From H111-94 sp034436045 (GTDB lineage Bacteria > Chloroflexota > Ktedonobacteria > Ktedonobacterales > Ktedonobacteraceae), in the NCBI GenBank assembly GCA_034436045.1, contig DAOTVZ010000152.1, positions 1-9,310 on the forward strand: a stretch of DNA of 9,310 nucleotides, given 5' to 3'. Each line of letters opens with the position of its first letter. The first letter of the stretch is position 1. Below the pieces are notes generated by a model. That model saw only the letters and a program-made list of their open reading frames with translations. It searched no databases and was not told where the DNA came from. This document shows, piece by piece, positions 6,465 through 9,310 of this stretch. The position numbers and the translations under genes were made by a program.

Positions 6465-7304
6465 ATGACGACAAAGCGATTACTTGGTGTCTTCGCTCAC
6501 CCTGATGACGAAGGGATGATTGGTGGGACGCTCCTACAGTATCACACATTGGGTGTGGAAACCGGGCTGGTTTATGCAACACGAGGCGAAGTCGGCGAGA
6601 TTGCCGATCCCGCGCTGGCAACGCCGGAGACGCTGGGTCAGGTGCGCGAACAAGAGATGCGCGCGGCGGCTGATGCGCTGCATGTCAGTAAGCTCTGGTT
6701 CCTGGGCTACCGCGATTCCGGTATGGAGGGTACGCCCGAAAATCAGGATGCACGCGCCTTTATTCAGGCCAGCCCGGCGGAGGTCGTGGGCAAACTGGTG
6801 GCAATTATCCGCGAATTTCGTCCGCAGGTCATGGTCACGTTCGACGAAACCGGCGGCTATGGCCATCCCGATCATATCGCTATCTATCGCTACACCACTG
6901 CTGCCTATCACGCTGCTGCCGACGCTGTGCAATATCCAGAGCTTGGTCCAGCGCACGCCGTCTCCAAACTCTATTATACCTCGTTTCCTCGTAGCGGCAT
7001 TCGCATGATGATCGAGTGGATGCGCGAGCAGACCTACGACGACTGGTTTACGCGCCTTGATCCTGAACAATTCGGTTTGCCCGATGAACTCATCACAGTA
7101 CGGCTCAATGTGGAGGAATGGGAGGCTGAGAAGGCGCGTGCGTGGGCCATGCACCGCACGCAGATGAACCCCAACACCGTCATGGCGACGATACCGGAAG
7201 CATTGCAGCGCAAGTGGCGCTCTCAGGAATGTTTCCAGCTCGTTACCTCGCGCGTCGGGCAGGATCAGCCCGGTGAAAACGATCTCTTTGCTCACGTGCC
7301 ATAG
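6465..7304 (+). CDS. PIG-L/LmbE-family zinc deacetylase (MshB/Mca/BshB-like)
   Basis: A 279-residue cytoplasmic enzyme of the family that removes N-acetyl groups from amino sugars or cleaves related amides. The metal site is complete: FAHPDDE (10-16) gives H12 and D15 with D14 as general base, and GHPDH (133-137) gives the third zinc ligand H137. LGYRDSGM (80-87) follows the pattern seen in actinobacterial MshB and Mca, and the length (about 280) matches them better than the shorter bacillithiol-type BshB. Known substrates include GlcNAc-inositol and GlcNAc-malate (thiol cofactor synthesis), mycothiol conjugates and GlcNAc-phosphatidylinositol. No partner thiol gene is in the window, so the substrate is open. 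AAAGGA lies 11 bases before the ATG, slightly far. The gene is alone and has its own promoter. Confidence 0.9.
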   Translation: MTTKRLLGVFAHPDDEGMIGGTLLQYHTLGVETGLVYATRGEVGEIADPALATPETLGQVREQEMRAAADALHVSKLWFLGYRDSGMEGTPENQDARAFIQASPAEVVGKLVAIIREFRPQVMVTFDETGGYGHPDHIAIYRYTTAAYHAAADAVQYPELGPAHAVSKLYYTSFPRSGIRMMIEWMREQTYDDWFTRLDPEQFGLPDELITVRLNVEEWEAEKARAWAMHRTQMNPNTVMATIPEALQRKWRSQECFQLVTSRVGQDQPGENDLFAHVP

Positions 7305-7345
7305 AACTAGCATTTCTCGTGATAATCTGTCCTGTCTGGTGTTAG

Positions 7346-7627
7346 CCCATCATCAACGAACATACGACAGGTATCAACGGCACCGTGTAGGATAGGGGCG
7401 AAGCTTTTGAGCCTGAAAAGCAGGGAAAACCTCTACTTGATAACCTCTCCGGTTATCGCAGTATTCGTGCTGTTGGGCAACGTTATCATATTTTATACAG
7501 GGTGGAAACCGAGCATGTTGTTGTCATCGTTGTCGCTGCTGGTATACGCAAAGAAGGTGATAAAGCCGATATTTATGCGCTGGCAAAAAAATTAGCCCGA
7601 CCTGGCTTGCTTGATACTGATGTCTGA
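7346..7627 (+). pseudogene. Broken RelE/ParE-type toxin gene
   Basis: Frame 2 encodes an excellent C-terminal part of a RelE/ParE-family toxin, the ribosome-dependent or gyrase-directed toxins of type II toxin-antitoxin pairs. Recognisable pieces are FEPEKQGKPLLDNL, GYRSIRAVGQRYHILYRVE and AAGIRKEGDKADIYALAKKL, ending at a TGA at 7625-7627. The open stretch begins only after a TAG at 7388-7390 and has no ATG, GTG or TTG in a usable position. In the same frame before the TAG, PIINEHTTGINGTV could be more of the original protein, but another stop (7343-7345) closes it. A normal toxin has about 90-100 residues; here about 78 remain without a start. No antitoxin gene precedes it, since the deacetylase ends at 7304. 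I read it as a decayed remnant. Confidence 0.75.
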
Positions 7628-7681
7628 ACAGCTTGTACAAATAAACCTTTCGTTAAAGATTTGTCTGAGGCTTCTTCATAG

Positions 7682-7710
7682 TTGCATTGCCCTCAGAGGA
7701 TTGCTACAAT
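7682..7710 (+). promoter_or_regulatory. Sigma70-type promoter of the small membrane protein gene
   Basis: TTGCAT (7682-7687) and TACAAT (7705-7710) are 17 bases apart. Transcription would start near 7717, about 60 bases before the ATG at 7779. The leader contains a weak 5-bp stem (AAATA/TATTT) with no clear role. Confidence 0.6.
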
Positions 7711-7778
7711 ACGTGGCAGAGCAATGAAATAACAGCGCTATTTTTGCATTCACGAGAACAGTGATAGGGGGCTTTTGT

Positions 7779-8276
7779 ATGGCAACATCGCCGATAGCGC
7801 AAGAGAAAGAGTTTATCGGCCCTGGCTTGAGTCCGTTCAAGCGCATCGTGACGATAGTGGGCGTGGTGGGTATTATCCTGGTCATACTGATTATTGCCAT
7901 TCACCAGGGCATCTCGGCGGTCGGCAGCACGATTGTCGCCGTGCTGTTCGTGCTGGGCTTCGTCTATTACCTGCGCCTCATCGCGCCGGTGCCATTCGTT
8001 ATCACGTTGACACCGGAGATGGTGATAAAGAAGAGTCGCAACGGCGAAACGATTGCGTTGCACTGGAGCGAGATCAGCCGTATTAAGGAGGAGTTCTTCC
8101 CCAACGGCACTCGCATCAGCGTCACAGTCTATCGCAAAGTGACCGAGCCGAAGCAGAAGGCGAAAGCCTGGGCCGTCTATCGTGACGACGTGACCGACCT
8201 GGATGGTCTGGCCGCTGCGCTCAAAGCTCTGCTGCCGGAGGGCTGCCAGTGGCAGAGCGAAACCGTCCATGAATAG
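7779..8276 (+). CDS. Two-helix membrane protein with a C-terminal soluble domain, possibly PH-like
   Basis: A 165-residue protein. The first 20 residues are polar, followed by two hydrophobic helices (about 22-43, RIVTIVGVVGIILVILIIAIH, and 48-70, STIVAVLFVLGFVYYLRL). The remaining 95 residues are soluble, alternate in a beta-strand pattern (FVITLTPEMVIKKSRNGETIALHWSEISRIKEE) and end in a helix (LDGLAAALKALLP). This build resembles bacterial membrane-anchored PH-like domain proteins of the YcxB/bPH kind, where a conserved W in the strand before the helix (HWSEI) is common. I do not recognise an exact family or function. A GTG at 7761 in frame would add six residues, but the ATG at 7779 has AGGGGG seven bases upstream and is preferred. 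Confidence 0.75.
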   Translation: MATSPIAQEKEFIGPGLSPFKRIVTIVGVVGIILVILIIAIHQGISAVGSTIVAVLFVLGFVYYLRLIAPVPFVITLTPEMVIKKSRNGETIALHWSEISRIKEEFFPNGTRISVTVYRKVTEPKQKAKAWAVYRDDVTDLDGLAAALKALLPEGCQWQSETVHE

Positions 8277-8292
8277 TTGTGGTTAGAGACCA

Positions 8293-8400
8293 GGGTGCCA
8301 GCAGAGAATACCCCTACGATGAAAAACGAGTGTGAAGGGAAATGCGTGGTAGCAGGCGCGCGTACCTTGTGGCCGTCCTGGGTGGCAGAATATCCCTACA
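8293..8400. repeat. Degenerate intergenic direct-repeat pair
   Basis: The 287-base gap between the membrane-protein gene and the regulator gene holds two related stretches. GGGTGCCAGCAGAGAATACC starts at 8293 and continues CCTACG; GGGTGGCAGAATATCCCTAC covers 8380-8399. They align with a three-base gap and a few substitutions, 87 bases apart. They look like diverged copies of an intergenic repeat. I see no gene in this gap; its right part holds the regulator's promoter. Confidence 0.45.
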
Positions 8401-8417
8401 TTAATACCACTTACTTT

Positions 8418-8427
8418 TTACATGTAA
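8418..8427. promoter_or_regulatory. Palindrome upstream of the HxlR promoter, candidate operator
   Basis: TTACATGTAA is a perfect 10-bp palindrome ending six bases before the -35 box of the HxlR gene. HxlR regulators are dimers that often bind next to their own promoter, so this is a reasonable operator candidate. Only one copy is visible and short AT-rich palindromes also occur by chance. Confidence 0.35.
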
Positions 8428-8433
8428 CATTAC

Positions 8434-8462
8434 TTGCCTTAGAGAGTGTTTCATGATATACT
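8434..8462 (+). promoter_or_regulatory. Sigma70-type promoter of the HxlR regulator gene
   Basis: TTGCCT (8434-8439) and TATACT (8457-8462) are 17 bases apart. Transcription would start near 8469, leaving a leader of about 95 bases before the ATG at 8564. Confidence 0.6.
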
Positions 8463-8563
8463 AATTCGTACAGAAAATCAGAATCTTAGGATCGGTCTTC
8501 ATTTCAATACTGTGCAATGCAACACTCGCAGGTTTCTTACGCAACCAGAAATGGCAGGCAACC

Positions 8564-8956
8564 ATGGCAACCAGGCCAACCGAAGTAACACTCTCACCAC
8601 CAGCTACGGTTCATAGTTGTCCCCGCTATGAGCGCGCGGCTCAACTGTTAGGAAAGCGCTGGACCGGCTTGCTGCTCGACGCACTGATGAGCGGGCCTCG
8701 GCGCTTTTGCGAGTTGACTGCGCTGGTCGAGGGGCTTTCCGACCGTGTTTTGAGTGATCGCTTGCGTGAGTTGGAACTTGAGGGGGTTGTGCAACGTGTC
8801 GTGTATCCCAATATTCCGGTGCGCGTCGAGTACCAACTGACCGAAAAAGGCTATGCTCTCAAGCCTGTCATCGATGCCATTCACACCTGGGCCAACAATT
8901 GGGTTACTATCTCTGGACAGTCAGAAACAACCTCCGCAACGGACGCAAATGAGTAG
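8564..8956 (+). CDS. HxlR-family winged-helix transcriptional regulator
   Basis: A 130-residue DNA-binding protein of normal length for the family. The HxlR pattern is clear: CPRYERAAQLLGKRWTGLLLDALMSGPRRFCEL (19-51), the recognition region LSDRVLSDRLRELELEGVVQR (58-78), and the wing PNIPVRVEYQLTEKGYAL (82-99). C19 sits at the conserved N-terminal cysteine position that senses electrophiles or oxidants in relatives such as YodB and HypR. A second cysteine, C49, lies inside the helix-turn-helix part. It probably represses itself or a nearby gene; the likely target is beyond the window or its own promoter, which has a palindrome next to it. The ATG at 8564 has only a weak AGG upstream. The TAG stop runs directly into the repeat family that follows. 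Confidence 0.9.
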   Translation: MATRPTEVTLSPPATVHSCPRYERAAQLLGKRWTGLLLDALMSGPRRFCELTALVEGLSDRVLSDRLRELELEGVVQRVVYPNIPVRVEYQLTEKGYALKPVIDAIHTWANNWVTISGQSETTSATDANE

Positions 8957-8976
8957 GGGCATGATCAATCATGCCC
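8957..8976. repeat. Isolated palindromic repeat directly after the HxlR gene
   Basis: GGGCATGAT and ATCATGCCC form a perfect 9-bp stem around CA, starting one base after the stop codon and followed by CTTTGG. It has the same shape and nearly the same sequence as the tandem units further on (GGGCGTGAT/ATCACGCCC). It may act as the 3' end hairpin of the hxlR message. Partial copies follow: a right-arm-like ATTATGCCC near 8987-8995 and a left-arm-like GGGCACAATAAATCA at 9021-9035. The rest of 8977-9093 shows nothing else. Confidence 0.65.
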
Positions 8977-9093
8977 TTTGGATGGATTATGCCCTGTGGC
9001 GACAGGCAGACGAGCATTAGGGGCACAATAAATCAGACATGATAAGTCGGACGTGATTATGAATTTTCACCATCGAAATCGGCGATCTCGTAG

Positions 9094-9310
9094 GGGCGTG
9101 ATGAATCATGTCCCTCCGAGGGGAGGAACGAGGGTGAGCAGGGCGTGATGAATCACGCCCCTCCGAGGGGAGGAACAAGGGTGAGCAGGGCGTGATGAAT
9201 CACGCCCCTCCGAGGGGGACGAGCGAGCAGGGCGTGATGAATCATGTCCCTCCGAGGGGGACGAGCGAGCAGGGCGTGATGAATCATGTCCCTCCGAGGG
9301 GGACGAGCGA
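9094..9310. repeat. Tandem array of palindromic units (five copies, runs off the window)
   Basis: Units starting with GGGCGTGATGAATCA begin at 9094, 9141, 9188, 9230 and 9272, so spacings are 47, 47, 42 and 42 bases; the last unit is cut by the window end. Each unit has a 9-bp palindrome with a two-base loop (GGGCGTGAT, GA, ATCACGCCC) and then a second small stem CCCCT-CCG-AGGGG sharing its C-run, followed by a linker. Units 2 and 3 have the perfect palindrome; units 1, 4 and 5 read ATCATGTCC on the right, two C-to-T changes that keep pairing in RNA as G-U. The linker is AGGAACGAGGGTGAGCA-like in units 1 and 2 and shorter (GACGAGCGAGCA) in units 3 to 5. It has no coding potential that I can support. 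Confidence 0.9.

Noticed and set aside
6458..6505. Short frame (15 codons) overlapping the deacetylase start, close to the AAAGGA
   Set aside because: Too short and without support; the spacing of 4 bases is also not ideal. It could matter only as a leader peptide, with no evidence.
6534..7313. Long minus-strand open frame of 259 codons opposite the deacetylase gene
   Set aside because: It is a shadow of a well-supported gene, with no motifs and no ribosome binding site.
7439..7457. GATAACC/GGTTATC hairpin
   Set aside because: It lies inside the toxin remnant's coding frame (DNLSGYR) and is best explained by chance.
7407..7595. 62-codon membrane-like frame starting at TTG
   Set aside because: It overlaps the RelE/ParE-like frame 2, which has clear family motifs; the hydrophobic look comes from reading the toxin's Val-rich strand out of frame.
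7704..8270. 188-codon minus-strand frame
   Set aside because: It is the shadow of the plus-strand membrane protein gene, which has a promoter and a ribosome binding site.
8551..8616. Short frame (21 codons) overlapping the HxlR start
   Set aside because: No ribosome binding site and no recognisable content.
9094..9310. CRISPR array
   Set aside because: Units are repeated almost along their whole length with no unique spacers, and no cas genes are seen.

Overview
The window looks like chromosomal sequence from a moderately GC-rich bacterium. The gene styles, the GC-rich palindromic intergenic repeats and the mix of genes fit the Chloroflexota, class Ktedonobacteria, best. That placement is inference from style; no marker gene is present.

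Layout. (1) 1-429, plus strand: the C-terminal part of an MFS transporter cut by the window edge. (2) 4447-516, minus strand: six closely packed genes that read like one operon. In transcription order they are an FmdB-type zinc ribbon, an unknown membrane protein, a short-chain dehydrogenase/reductase (SDR), a 6-pyruvoyl-tetrahydropterin synthase (PTPS) with the C-x5-HGH motif, a family-4 glycosyltransferase and a DMT/EamA transporter. A good sigma70-type promoter (TTGACG-17-TACAAT) precedes the first gene, and the last three genes overlap. (3) 4556-5320, plus: an SGNH/GDSL-type lipoprotein hydrolase. (4) 6201-5419, minus: a stand-alone PhoU, convergent with (3) across a large hairpin and carrying a perfect 12-bp inverted repeat in its leader. 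(5) 6465-7304, plus: a PIG-L/LmbE-type zinc deacetylase with a clear promoter. (6) 7346-7627, plus: the broken remains of a RelE/ParE-type toxin gene. (7) 7779-8276, plus: a small two-helix membrane protein with its own promoter. (8) 8564-8956, plus: an HxlR-family regulator with a conserved N-terminal cysteine, its own promoter and a palindrome that could be its operator. (9) 8957-9310: a palindromic repeat family that becomes a tandem array of at least five units and runs off the window.

The most interesting functional idea is that PTPS, SDR and the GT4 glycosyltransferase form a pathway for a glycosylated tetrahydropterin. PTPS would make 6-pyruvoyl-tetrahydropterin, the SDR would reduce it in the manner of sepiapterin reductase, and the GT4 enzyme would add a sugar, as known for cyanobacterial tetrahydrobiopterin glucosides and Chlorobium limipterin. 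The DMT protein might export the product or a precursor. The family calls are well supported; the pathway is inference from gene order and motifs.
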